Positions 1 through 9,899 of a stretch of 64,000 nt of DNA are shown here, piece after piece; position 1 is the stretch's first letter, and every line of letters starts with the position of its first letter. Source of the stretch: Alkalibacterium sp034520745. GTDB taxonomy: Bacteria; Bacillota; Bacilli; Lactobacillales; Carnobacteriaceae_A. Made by a program: the position numbers and the translations under genes. The stretch is from the NCBI GenBank assembly GCA_034520745.1, contig JAXHNF010000003.1, forward strand, positions 335,416 to 399,415, given 5' to 3'. The notes beneath the pieces are model-generated. The model searched no databases, was not told the origin of the DNA, and saw nothing but the letters and a program-made list of their open reading frames with translations.

Positions 1-1130
1 TAGTCATTGAACTTGTCAAGCGGTGTAGACCCATCTACACTATAGGTCAAATCCTGCAGTGGTTCAATCAAGTTGTTTGTTTCATCATATTCGTCGTCGA
101 TCTCGCCGACGATTTCTTCTAGCAGGTCTTCTAAAGTCACGATCCCCACGACACCGCCGTACTCATCATTCAATATGGCCATCTGGTTTTGGGTCCGTTT
201 CATCTGGAAGATCAGATCATCGATGAAAATCGTCTCAGGGACGAACAGCGGACGGTTACTGATTTGTTTCAGGTCGATCGAATACAGCGGTTTATGTTTG
301 GAAGCCTGAAGCAGATTTTTCACGTGAACGATACCTAGGATATTGTCTTTGTCTTCAAAGTATAATGGCACTCGTGAATGAGGTGTATCAAGCATGGCCT
401 CGATATTTTCTTCGTTCGGATCGTCATAATCCAGCATGAATGCATCCGTACGCGGAACCATCACTTCTCTGGCAATCTTGTTGTCCAGAGACAGGACTCC
501 TTTAAGCATAGAAAACTCATCGATGTCGATAACTTCATGCTGATGACTGTGTTCAATAAAAGAACGGAATTCATCACGTGTAATGGTTTCATCGTCTTTG
601 GTAAAATCCATCGGCAGGATATGTTTTATTCCTTTTACAGTGACATCAACAAGCCACACAAAAGGCAGCGACACATACCTTAATCCCAGAACCATGCCTG
701 ACAATTTCATTGCGATCTCGTCCGGATTCTGTTTTGCGATAGCTTTAGGCAGTTTCTCGCCAAATGACAAAAGCAGGTAAGTCAGGATAACGGCACTGAT
801 GACCAGCACAAATGCCTGTGAAGATAAGACCGGACTCTCAAGAGATCCGACCAGCTGAGTGATCAGAAACGCCGTCATTCCGCTTGTAAACAAGGCGGAT
901 AAAGACATGCCTACTTGAATGGTCGTTAAAAACTCGTCTGCGTTATCCAATATGCGCAGAATACGCTTTGCTTTTGTGCTTCCGTCCAGGGATTCTTCCA
1001 TCATTCTGTTTGGATTGATGGATACCATGGCCATTTCTGCGGCTGAGAAAAAACCGTGTAAAACGATCAAACCGATAATTACTGTTAGTGGCCCAATAAA
1101 GGGCTGTATACTCCAGGGGTCGCTGTTCAT
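1..1130 (-). CDS. Hemolysin-family CNNM/CBS-domain membrane protein (partial)
   Basis: The gene runs off the left edge; about 376 codons are visible. The start is ATG at 1128-1130 behind AAAGGAG, and the protein opens MNSDPWSIQPF. The first ~190 residues are hydrophobic and match the DUF21/CNNM transmembrane domain, with FSAAEMAMVSINP near residue 28. A CBS pair follows (MVPRTDAFMLDYDD, then DEYGGVVGIVTLEDLLEEI), and the sequence breaks off before the C-terminal CorC/HlyC domain. Proteins of this family (TlyC, YhdP, YrkA) are linked to Mg2+ or other cation export and Na+ tolerance; the hemolysin name is historical. The visible reading frame is intact and it has its own promoter. Family assignment is firm; the transported ion cannot be told from sequence. 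Confidence 0.88.
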   Translation of the reverse strand, partial: MNSDPWSIQPFIGPLTVIIGLIVLHGFFSAAEMAMVSINPNRMMEESLDGSTKAKRILRILDNADEFLTTIQVGMSLSALFTSGMTAFLITQLVGSLESPVLSSQAFVLVISAVILTYLLLSFGEKLPKAIAKQNPDEIAMKLSGMVLGLRYVSLPFVWLVDVTVKGIKHILPMDFTKDDETITRDEFRSFIEHSHQHEVIDIDEFSMLKGVLSLDNKIAREVMVPRTDAFMLDYDDPNEENIEAMLDTPHSRVPLYFEDKDNILGIVHVKNLLQASKHKPLYSIDLKQISNRPLFVPETIFIDDLIFQMKRTQNQMAILNDEYGGVVGIVTLEDLLEEIVGEIDDEYDETNNLIEPLQDLTYSVDGSTPLDKFND

Positions 1131-1173
1131 AACTTGTCTCCTTTAAAATTTCAAATCACATAAAAACACAGTC

Positions 1174-1202
1174 ACTATATCATATTCTTCATCCGGTTAC
1201 AA
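1174..1202 (-). promoter_or_regulatory. Sigma-A type promoter of the CNNM/CBS gene
   Basis: On the minus strand a -35 box TTGTAA (1197-1202) and a -10 box TATAGT (1174-1179) are separated by exactly 17 bases, about 45 bases upstream of the ATG. Seen directly; not tested. Confidence 0.6.
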
Positions 1203-1228
1203 TGATTATTTTACACCGTTCTGCCGTA

Positions 1229-3287
1229 TCAATCAATCAGCAGCTCAGCAGCTGAAAAGAAAGGATAAAACCGCTCGATCACGTCTCCACTCGTTTGACC
1301 TTCCAGGAAACCTGTAAATGAATAGGTTTCATTCTGCTCGTCAAAAACGTACAGGAAGCCGTTCGTCTCATTTCCTTCTTCCCCGGCGATTTCGGCTGTC
1401 CCTGTTTTGGCACCGACGGCGTAGTCCAGTTCGTTTAAGGCATGAGCTGTTCCGTTCTCACTCGTCACTGTTTCGACCAGCATGTCTCTGACGATCTGAA
1501 CGCTTTCGCTTGAAACGACCGGCTCAGTTCCCTCAGCTTCGTTACCGGAAATAAGCTGAGGCGCTTTAATTACTCCATCATTTAAAACGGGAGAGTAAAA
1601 CGACTGCTGGTGGATGCTGTTCATAAGGATTTCGCCCTGTCCGTAAGCTGTATCGGCAAGCAGGGTCAGATCGCTGATTTCGTTCTCGTTTGCCAGCTGA
1701 GCTGGCTCCATGGTGAGCGGGACAGCGAACGAGTCCCCGAACGGAAACTGCGAGAGTCCTTCAACAAAACCTTCTGCTCCAAGTTCCAGTGCTTCCATTG
1801 CAAAATAAATATTGTCCGAGTAGACCATGGCGTCTGTAAGATCCACCTCGGTGACCGCATCATTTACACGCGTTATTTCTCTGTTTCCAAATCCCGGTAT
1901 ATCAGGCGACCAGTTGAGCCCTTCGATCGTATTCACTTTCTCCGGCGTCGTCACTCCAGAGTCCAGAAGAGTGAGGGCACTTAATATCTTGAAGGTCGAA
2001 CCGGGTGCATAACGGGCTGTTACACGGTTCAAAAACGGCTGATTCTCATTTTCACTGTAGTTGCTGTAGGCCTCCTGAGAGATCCCGCGTGCAAAAAGCT
2101 GCGGATCGTAAGAGGGCGAGCTCGTCAGGGCCAGCAGTTCGCCGGTTTTCGGATCCATCACAGAGGCTGCCCCCGGGTCTGAATCGAATAATCCGTACAG
2201 TTCGGACTGAACCTCGCTGTCGATGGTCAGGTGGATCGATTCTCCGTCTTTTTTCTCGTTTTCAATAAGGACTTCTCTGACGTCGCCGCCGCTGTCAACA
2301 ATTGAAATCTCTCCACCGGTTTCTCCGCGCAGTTCTCTGTCGAACCTGTATTCGAGTCCGCTTTTGCCGACGACCTGTCCGGCCCTGAGCAAGGGGTTGT
2401 TTTCAATGTCTTCGGCAGACACATCACCTACATAACCGGTCAGATGAGCAGCGGCTTCGCCTAAAGGATAGAGGCGGTCCGTTGTCTGCTGGTATAAAAC
2501 CCCGGGTACCTCAGGCGTTTCACCTTCATCGACCACTTTAAACGGGACCAGGCTTTCGTCCGTGACCCAATCTCTGAGCAAGCAGATTTTCCAGTGTTTC
2601 CACCGGTATGTCAAACGACTCACTGATATCGGCCAGACGGTTCTCCCGTTCGTCTCCTTCGCCTAAAGCGGCAGGATACAGACCGGCTTCATAAGCATTC
2701 CCTTCACCGGCAAGGATGTTCCCGTTCCGGTCATAAATCGTTCCACGGTTTGGATCGGTATATGAAAGGCTGATCGTATCCCCTTCTTCCATCCCGGGAA
2801 AGAGGAGCGAATGATCCCAGTCAACAGTTTTCTGTTCTTCGGTTTCTATAATGGTGGCCTGAAACGCCAGGTTATCCATGTCACCTAAAACAGTGGTCAT
2901 GTCGGCACTGTAAGTAAATGAATAAGTATCCGTTTCTTCGTCAAAGAGGATTTCCTGACTCGAAACAGCCAGCTCGTCCACGCCGATGGACTGGAATATG
3001 GTATCGTATCTCTCAGACAGCTCTTCTTCCGTATACCCGCCGTCTTCTACAGACTGTTCGGCGAGTGTGTCCACAAATTCGTCAAAACGTGTGCCGGCCT
3101 TCGCATCCAGATAATCTTCCACGAGACGTTCGACTTCTTCACGCCGTTCTCTAGCCAGCTGTTCCGCTTTCCAGTTTCTATAGAAAAAATATCCAGCCGT
3201 ACTCAAAACTATAAGTAAAACGAGCCCGCTGACTATCCATATGATCGTCTTGTCTGATGCCTTCTTCTGACTCTTCATTTTTTTCAC
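1229..3287 (-). CDS. Penicillin-binding transpeptidase, PBP5/PBP2a-like (one frameshift)
   Basis: Class B penicillin-binding protein that cross-links peptidoglycan outside the membrane. The GTG start at 3287 sits 8 bases behind GGGAG. A membrane anchor covers residues ~14-34, followed by an NTF2-like MecA_N-type domain (~40-140), then a dimerisation region opening with DPNRGTIYDRNG. The transpeptidase domain shows all three motifs: STFK (in YAPGSTFKILSA), SDN (in VYSDNIYF) and KTGT (in GAKTGTAEIAG). The NTF2-like domain is the hallmark of low-affinity PBPs such as enterococcal PBP5 and staphylococcal PBP2a, so reduced beta-lactam affinity is possible but is inference. The reading frame shifts once near 2575. 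The total of ~685 codons is normal for the group. Acidic residues are abundant, as in alkaliphile surface proteins. Confidence 0.88.
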
Positions 3288-3309
3288 GTCATCGACTCCC
3301 TATAAAAAT

Positions 3310-4035
3310 TTAATCGTCTTCATATCGTCCTTTTTCTATCGCCCGGTAGTCCATCATTTTCCGACTGAACAGTTCCCCGTTGGTCGGTGGAGTATAGGTT
3401 ATTGCGTTGGCTCCCGCTTCAATGGTTTCCAGGATGCTTTTTTCTGTCGGGCCACCCGTAGCGATGATCGGCAGCTCGGGATACTTCTCCCTCAGCTCTC
3501 TCACGATGGCCGTCGTCCGTGAGGCCCCCGAGACATTGATGATGTCTACTCCGGCTTTAAGACGCTTCTCGATGGATGTGTACTCGGAAACGACCGTTAG
3601 TATGATCGGAATGTCGATCACTTCATTGACTTTTCGGATCGTCTCGACCGGGGTCGGTGCATTCACGACCACGGCCTTGCAGCCATGTGCTTCTGCAAAC
3701 AATGCCATGTTAGCTGACCGGACACCCTGTGTTTTTCCTCCGGCAATACCGGCCATCACAGGGATCGTCGATACGGAGGTGATGGCCTGGAGAATCGCCG
3801 GATGGGGCGTGAAAGGATACACGGCCATAATGGCATCGGCATCATTGTTCATGATAAGGGCAATATCCGTGGTAAACAGGAAAGCTTTGAACCGTTTACC
3901 GTTGATGAGTATGCCGCTCGCTTTTCTGATCACTTCCGGCACTTCGACGTAACCGTGATATAAATCTGTTTTAACTGAAGGGAACTTCTTTTTTTCCATT
4001 TTTTCTGCCTCATTATCTATAAGTTTAATTGTCAT
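3310..4035 (-). CDS. TIM-barrel protein of unknown specificity
   Basis: An intact 241-codon frame with the look of a beta/alpha barrel: repeated strand-helix blocks and a phosphate-binding-like end IATGGPTEKSILETIEAGA, as seen in ThiG, IMPDH-like and KDPG-aldolase-like barrels. Related Lactobacillales proteins are usually called only hydrolase; I cannot name a substrate. Two starts are possible. The ATG at 4035 overlaps the stop of the upstream glucosaminidase gene, suggesting translational coupling. The ATG at 3999 (MEKKKFPS) has a better ribosome site, GAGG with 8-base spacing. It lies just upstream of the PBP gene on the same strand (22 bases), so the three genes may form one cell-wall related transcription unit. 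Confidence 0.6.
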   Translation of the reverse strand: MTIKLIDNEAEKMEKKKFPSVKTDLYHGYVEVPEVIRKASGILINGKRFKAFLFTTDIALIMNNDADAIMAVYPFTPHPAILQAITSVSTIPVMAGIAGGKTQGVRSANMALFAEAHGCKAVVVNAPTPVETIRKVNEVIDIPIILTVVSEYTSIEKRLKAGVDIINVSGASRTTAIVRELREKYPELPIIATGGPTEKSILETIEAGANAITYTPPTNGELFSRKMMDYRAIEKGRYEDD

Positions 4036-4611
4036 AGCGATCCAAGATCATACTGCTCTATAATTTCAATGATTTTATCAGGATAGGTGGGGTCAGTCGC
4101 ATAGCCGGCAGCGTATAGCGCGCTGGGCTGCTTCCTGATACGTTGAGGCTTCCTGAACACCTTTGTACAGTTCGGAATCCCAAGCTGTTCCGCCCTTGGC
4201 AATCAGATCAGCATAATCTTTGACCGACGCTTCAAGGGAAGGATAGCTCCTGAATGACGCATGGATTTCTTTCCATTCGTCCTCGTACTCCCGTGTCGCA
4301 TACTTCTGGTCACCGGACTTTCCTTTGATCCCAAAATAATTGTTTTCCTGCCTGGACAGACTGCTCTCCCCCCAATTCGATTCCAGTATCGCCTGGGCGA
4401 TCGTCACGCTCGGCGTGATGCCGTGCGAGTCTTCTAAAGCCATTGCATGTCCGGCCACTTCTGTTATAAATTCATCTCTGCTCATGTTTCTATTCACCGA
4501 CTCTCTCTCTACAGATCGACTGATCAATGCCAGTGTTCCGACAAATGTCAGAAATAAAACCGCAAGTAATTTGAGAAATGGCCGTGATTTTTTCTTTTTT
4601 GTGTAACTCAG
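4032..4611 (-). CDS. Membrane-anchored glucosaminidase (LytG/AcmB-like, GH73; one frameshift)
   Basis: Peptidoglycan hydrolase of the N-acetylglucosaminidase type. The domain is plain: EFITEVAGHAMALEDSHGI, then SVTIAQAILESNWGES with the expected catalytic Glu, and NNYFGIKG. Reading back from the catalytic domain gives an N-terminal signal anchor (KLLAVLFLTFVGTLAL) preceded by lysines. The best start by position is a CTG at 4609-4611, 7 bases behind AGGAGG; CTG is unusual and may be a miscalled TTG. The frame shifts near 4125; with that repaired the protein ends NGYATDP-like and then IIEQYDLGSL, with its TGA overlapping the ATG of the next gene. About 193 residues in total, so it lacks any cell-wall binding repeat. 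Confidence 0.8.
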
Positions 4612-4822
4612 AATTTGTCCTCCTAATCAGCTTCATCTTCCTCTATACTTGAGTTATATCGATACGTGTCTTAAAATGACAGCATTCCGTTTTTCAAGTG
4701 TTCTAACAAGCAACTTTCAATCCTATTTTAACATATTACGCATGTACTAAACAGCTTTCATAGAAGTATACTTTTATTTTTTTATAAAAATCTTTCCTAT
4801 TATTGTAGAAAGAAGGGTTAAT

Positions 4823-5359
4823 TTGGAAAAAATCAGATGGGGGATCATTGGTTCAAAGGAAACGGCTCACTCATTTGCTTCAGCGTTCGAGTCTGACCGG
4901 TCTCAGCTTGCCGGCATCGCTTCACCCACGCTTCAGCAGGCTTTTGATTTCGCAGTCCAGTACAGCATCAAAAAGGCTTATGGAACTTACGAAGAACTTG
5001 CCTATGATCCGGAGATAGACATCATCTATATTACCGGATCCGGCAATCCGCTGTATAAAAACATCCTGATGGTGCTCAAAGCCGGCAAACACGTGCTTTG
5101 TGAGACGTTCTCTTCTTTGAGTGCTGGGCAGCTACAACAGATCTCAGTCTTAGCAGAGGACAATAACCTTCTCGTTGCAGAAACTGAAGCAATCAGCCCG
5201 AAACAGACTGCAAATACACTTTCGTTTGTCATCGATGAGATCAATCAGATGCTTGCGTCAGAAACAGAGGCTAACTTTCTTCTGATGATTCAGGATGTCA
5301 GCGGTCTGGCCGGCCGGGCTGTTAAGGACCGGCCGACAAACGACTCTGCTGATCAGTGA
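4823..5359 (+). CDS. Gfo/Idh/MocA-type oxidoreductase, truncated
   Basis: The N-terminal NAD(P)-binding Rossmann half is clear: RWGIIGSKETAHSFASAF at the start and the family hallmark AGKHVLCE near residue 90. Full members are ~330 residues; this frame stops at 178, before the C-terminal dimerisation and substrate domain, and the last ~40 residues do not look like the family. It starts with TTG at 4823 behind GAAGGG. The 120 bases after the stop hold no recognisable remainder, so a true deletion or fusion to unrelated sequence is likelier than a single frameshift. It probably has no enzyme activity. Confidence 0.6.
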   Translation: MEKIRWGIIGSKETAHSFASAFESDRSQLAGIASPTLQQAFDFAVQYSIKKAYGTYEELAYDPEIDIIYITGSGNPLYKNILMVLKAGKHVLCETFSSLSAGQLQQISVLAEDNNLLVAETEAISPKQTANTLSFVIDEINQMLASETEANFLLMIQDVSGLAGRAVKDRPTNDSADQ

Positions 5360-5479
5360 CTTAGTTTCTTGCAGAATGTTTTTGGCAGTATGGACAAAAA
5401 GGCTCTCCCTAGTCAATCAGGGTAGAAGGATTGGCGTTATGCCTTCTGCAGCTGATTTCTTCAGGAGAGCTCTATTTAT

Positions 5480-5815
5480 TCAAGCGTTTAATGCTTCTGT
5501 TATCTTGTCCAGTTGTTCATCCAGTTTGTTCTTTTCTATGAACCGTGCAAACCGCATCACTTCTTTGCCTTCCACGAAAAGCAGAACGACCGGTACCGTA
5601 AAGACCGTGTACTCACCCGAAATCTCAGGGATTTTTTCCACATCTGCCTGCATCGTTCTGATCGACGGATAGCCTTCAACGATCGGTTTTATTTGAGGAA
5701 GAACGCCATGACAGACGGAACAGTTCTGACCGTATAAAAACAGAAAGGCCCGTTCGTTCTGATCGACATGCTCCCGCAGTTCTTCAAGCGACTTTGCTTC
5801 TTTGAAACCGTCCAT
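5480..5815 (-). CDS. Thioredoxin-like protein with CxxC
   Basis: A small single-domain thioredoxin-fold protein with the redox motif CSVCHG near residue 35 and the cis-proline region FTVPVVLLF. No signal peptide is visible, so it should act in the cytoplasm. The ATG at 5815 (MDGFKEAK) is preferred over an in-frame codon at 5830 because GGAGGAG lies 6 bases upstream of it. It resembles the short Bacilli thioredoxin family proteins (YtpP/YdbP type) rather than TrxA, which has CGPC. The electron partner is unknown. Confidence 0.78.
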   Translation of the reverse strand: MDGFKEAKSLEELREHVDQNERAFLFLYGQNCSVCHGVLPQIKPIVEGYPSIRTMQADVEKIPEISGEYTVFTVPVVLLFVEGKEVMRFARFIEKNKLDEQLDKITEALNA

Positions 5816-5860
5816 ACTCTTCTCCTCCATTCAGCGCCTTCTTGCTGCTGTGTTTGCTAT

Positions 5861-8844
5861 TTAGTCCTGTGTTTTCAGCGCTTCGACCATATCGATATGT
5901 TTGAGCTTGAAATGCATGACGACCATCACCAGACTGCTGAAGAAAAACATCAGCAGGAAGGAATACAGGTAGCTCGTCCAGGTGATCTGATTCAGAAAAC
6001 GCATGATATCGAGTTCAGCCGTCTGAAGGACAAAGCGGTGCATGATGATCCCCAAGACAAATCCACGAGGATCCCCATCACAGTCAGGACGAAGTTTTCC
6101 CGGTACACATACATCGTCACTTCCTTGTCGAAAAATCCCAGGACCTTGATCGTCGACAGCTCTCTAATGCGTTCAGAAACATTGATGTTTGTGAGGTTAT
6201 AGAGAACGACGAACGCCAGTGAAGCGGCGGAGACAATGAGCACCACCGTCACAACATCCAAACTGTCCATCGAATCCTGGAAACCTTCCTTGATGGACGA
6301 GACAAAGGTCACGCCAAGGACAGCCTCCTCTTCAGTCAGCTGCTCTCCCAGCTCTTCATTATCGACACTGCCGGCATACTTCAAAAGACGCGTATTGAAT
6401 TCAGCTTCTTCGTCCATCACTTCATCATAATAGTCTGGTGACATATAGATATAATGCTGGACATACTGCTCAGAAATGCCTCTGATCACAACGTCTGAAG
6501 TGCCGGCATCGTCTTGGTCCATTTCGATCGTATCGCCAATAGTCACATCAAGCAGATCAGCCAGCTTGTCCGTGATGATCACACCGTCTTCAGGCAAGTC
6601 ATATCTGCTCTCCCGGTCATCCCTATCTCGTAAATCAACGAATCCTTCAAAACGCTGGGTGTCATCCGGGACCAGAAGCGTGACATCTCGCGTATCTACG
6701 TCACTTCGGGCTGTGATATTCTCCTGAAGCGCCGGCAACTGCGCCTCAAAGCCTTCTACCTCTTCAAGTGTCCTTACGAGTGAATCACGTTCATCCGCAG
6801 TCGCTTCAGTATTTTCCGCAATGATTGCCTGGTACAGATTGATTTCTCCAAACTGGATATCGGCAAGGCCGGAAATCGAATCCGACAGACCGTATCCGGT
6901 CAGAAGCAAAGCCGTACCTCCGGCGACACCAAACAGCGTCATCAGCATCCGGCGTTTGTATCTGAACAGGTTTCTGGAGGCAACTTTCTGTGTGAATGAG
7001 AAGCGTTTCCAGATAAATGGCATGTATTCCAGGAAAATACGTTTGCCTTTTTTCGGTGCTTTAGGGCGCAGCAGCGTTGCAGCATTGCTGCGCAGTGAAA
7101 GCCGAACTGAAACCAGCGTGGACAGCCCCGTTGCCAATAAGGCAGCCACTAAGGAAATGACTGCATAATCCCAGTAAAAACGGGTTTCAGCTGACGGCAG
7201 GTTATACAGTGAACTGTAAGCATCCAGGATCACATTGGGGAAAAGCCAGTACCCCAGCAGCAGCCCGAGTATGCTGCCGATGGAAGTTGCAATGAATGCA
7301 TAAACGAAATATTTCATCGCAATAGCTGTATTGCCGTAACCCAATGCCTTGAGTGTCCCGATCTGGTTCCGTCCTTCATCGACCATACGAGTCATAGTGG
7401 TCAAAGAGATAAGGGCTGCCAGAAGAAAGAAAAAGACAGGGAAGATCCGGGCGATTGCACCGATCCGTTCGGCATTTTCTTCAAATTCTTCATAGCCTGC
7501 AAAAGAAGCGCGGTCATTGACGAAATATTTTCCGGTTCTTCCAGATCGGCCAGGTCTGATTCGGCTTCTTCCAGATCAGCTAAGGCCTCGGCGATGTCTT
7601 CTTCAGCGTCCGCTTCTTCCTGCTCAAACTCAGCCAATCCTTCTTCGTATTCTTCCTCGGCTTCTTCCAGATCCGAGCGTGCATTCTCCAAGTCTTCTCT
7701 CGCACTCGCAATTTCAATATCCAGCTGACTTTCAGCATTTGTGACTTCCTGAAGACCTGCCAGGATCTGAGCTCTTTGGGTCTGCAGTTCTTCATAAGCA
7801 GGTGATTCCTGCTGCTGAGCGGCTTGGAGTTCTGCGATCGTTTCATCGATTTCATTTAATGCCTGGTTAAGCTGCGCTCGTTCACTTTCGATCTCGGCAC
7901 GTGCATCAGCTTCTTCAGATTCAAGGTCGTTTAGCCCGGCTCGATAATCAGCCAGACCCTCATCGATCTCGCTGCGGGCTTCTTCCAGGTCTGCTCTGCC
8001 GTCTTCCAGTTCCTGTCTCGCTTCCTCGATCTCTTCATAACCCTCACTGATTTCTTCATCGATTTCTGTGTAAAGTTCTTCATATCTTTCAGCGGGTCTT
8101 TGTGAAAGCAGTTCTTCGACCTCAGCCTGTCTGTCTTCAACAAATGTCTGATAGTCAAAGGAGTAGGCTTGATACTCAGCTGACTGATCGAACAGGATAT
8201 AGGCGTCTGTATAGATGTCCCTGTCATAGACCTCCGACAGCACGACGGAAAAGCCGTTCAGATTGCCGCTGCCTACAGTCGTACTCCCTCTTTCAGATCG
8301 CTCAATATATAAGGGGCTCTTTACAAATCCAACCACTTCGAATGTGTGATCAGTGAATACCTCGTTTTGATCTGCTGATGTTTCTTCAGAGACTTGGACC
8401 GTATCCCCGATGCTGTACTCATCGGCATATCTGTTTGTCTGATCGAGAGCAATTTCATTCGTACTTTCAGGCAGACGGCCTTCCATGATCCGGAAGGCGT
8501 TGACGTTATCCTGATCATCATTCCAGCCGAACACCCGAGAGGTCAAGCCGGAGTCTTCAAAAATGACATCCTGGCTATTCAAAAATTCCACATCAGCGTC
8601 GTCTACCCTACTTAAGAGCGTCGGTATCCTCTTCTTCCAGTCCCATTGTTGAAAACACATGCAGATCGCTCAGATTCTGTTCATCATAATAGGTATCTGC
8701 CGTCTCGATCATGACGGGCCAGGTGGCGTTCAGACCCGCAAAGAAAGCCACGCCGATCAGAATGATGGCAAAGATAGACAGAAAACGCGTCTTGCTTCGG
8801 CCTATTTCTTTAAATGTATCTTTCCATAATGCTCTTTTTTTCAT
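5861..8844 (-). CDS. FtsX/MacB-type ABC transporter permease with long coiled coil (frameshifts)
   Basis: A large permease of about 990 codons, read in four pieces with shifts near 8630, 7440 and 6030. It starts MKKRALWKDTFKEIGRSKTR at 8844 behind GAGGA, followed by one membrane segment and a long extracellular part. Residues ~200-440 form an extreme acidic coiled coil of repeats such as EEARQELEDGRADLEEAR. Two FtsX membrane domains follow, with three-helix blocks around 7330-7100 and 6230-5880, and the typical ending HIDMVEALKTQD. It pairs with the ATPase 25 bases upstream. Permeases of this architecture occur in Firmicutes and belong to the mechanotransmission (MacB) superfamily; some act on envelope stress or peptides. 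The substrate is unknown. The coiled coil probably spans the cell wall. Confidence 0.85.
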
Positions 8845-8869
8845 TTTAGATCCTCATTTCGCATCCCGC

Positions 8870-9574
8870 TCACCATTCGATCGATTCCACCGGCTGCGGA
8901 TGATCATTCAGTGTCACTTTTCTGACTTTGGCATTGTTGATATCAATGACCCGGTCCGCCATCGGTGCGATTGCCCGGTTGTGGGTGATGACTACGACCG
9001 TTGCGCCGAATTCATCTTTCGAGCGACTGAGAAGATCAAGGACTTTTTTACCTGTTTCATAATCCAAAGCACCAGTCGGTTCATCACAAAGCAAAAGTTT
9101 CGGCTGTTTAGCCAGAGCCCGTGCAATGGCCACACGCTGCTGTTCGCCGCCGGAAAGCTGTGCGGGGAAATTGTCCATTCGGTCCTTCAGCCCGACGCTG
9201 ATCAGTATTTCTTCAGCATCCAGTGCATTGGGAGAGATCTCAGCAGCTAGTTCCACATTCTCTTTTGCCGTAAGGTTAGGGATCAGATTATAATTCTGGA
9301 AAATGAATCCCACATCATTGCGGCGGTAACCTGTCAGCTGCTTTTCCTTGAAGCCGACGATATTTGTTCCGTCAATGATAACATCTCCTTCGTCTGCTGA
9401 ATCCATGCCGCCAAGGATATTCAAGACGGTCGTTTTGCCGGCGCCACTTGGACCGACAATAACTGCGAATTCATTCTTTTCTATATCAAACGTTATCCCG
9501 TCATTGGCAACGACCACGGTCTCACCGGACTGATAACGTTTCACTTCATTCTTTACAGAGATATATGCCGACAT
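8870..9574 (-). CDS. ABC transporter ATPase (MacB/LolD type)
   Basis: Complete nucleotide-binding subunit that powers the adjacent FtsX-type permease. Walker A is GPSGAGKTT, the signature is LSGGEQQR, Walker B is LLLCDEP, and the H-loop is ITHN. The ATG at 9574 (MSAYISVKNE) is chosen because AAAGGA lies about 9 bases upstream; the longer frame opens only with a GTG inside that ribosome site. The order ATPase then permease on one transcript is standard for this family. The frame is intact, unlike its partner. Confidence 0.9.
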   Translation of the reverse strand: MSAYISVKNEVKRYQSGETVVVANDGITFDIEKNEFAVIVGPSGAGKTTVLNILGGMDSADEGDVIIDGTNIVGFKEKQLTGYRRNDVGFIFQNYNLIPNLTAKENVELAAEISPNALDAEEILISVGLKDRMDNFPAQLSGGEQQRVAIARALAKQPKLLLCDEPTGALDYETGKKVLDLLSRSKDEFGATVVVITHNRAIAPMADRVIDINNAKVRKVTLNDHPQPVESIEW

Positions 9575-9690
9575 TTCGTTTCGTCCTTTCTCCACTTGTA
9601 ACTATCTATTTATTTTATCACATTATTACAGGTACGCTTATCGCATTTTACTTTATTCCAATATTCTTCATTAAATGGTCATATTTGCTG

Positions 9691-9726
9691 AAAAAGAACC
9701 CCCAAATAAAAACGGGAGTTCTTTTT
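9691..9726. terminator. Terminator-like hairpin in the leader of the ABC operon
   Basis: AAAGAACCCCC pairs with GGGAGTTCTTT around a ten-base A-rich loop, with T-runs on both strands. It lies upstream of the ABC ATPase and downstream of a separate terminator for the methyltransferase gene. It could be an attenuator or the end of a short RNA. Confidence 0.6.
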
Positions 9727-9864
9727 AGCGTCATGCTCTTTTAAATTATAGTTTGTTCTCTTTAGCCGTCCATGGTGGATAGTCACTCTATCCATTATGC
9801 ATGGATCCACAGTCAGATAAGACTAAGTCAGGAAACCTTTTACAGCCTATCTGTCGCTTGAATC

Positions 9865-9898
9865 ATAGAAAAAAACAGGTTTCCCTGTTTTTTTCTAT
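9865..9898 (-). terminator. Rho-independent terminator of the rRNA methyltransferase gene
   Basis: A 15-base perfect inverted repeat (ATAGAAAAAAACAGG and its complement) starts two bases after the stop codon and has a T-run within its descending arm. Confidence 0.8.
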
Positions 9899-9899
9899 A

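Noticed and set aside
1610..2435. Several plus-strand frames of 60-125 codons
   Set aside because: All lie antisense to the penicillin-binding protein gene and lack any signal of their own.
3407..3952. Plus-strand open frame of 181 codons
   Set aside because: Exact antisense shadow of the TIM-barrel gene; residue pattern is Ser/Thr/Pro-rich as expected from reversed coding.
9728..9864. tRNA-like fold from the GTGGAT/ATCCAC and GGATAG/CTATCC stems
   Set aside because: Stems overlap each other, there is no T-loop GTTCGANTC and no CCA-type acceptor.
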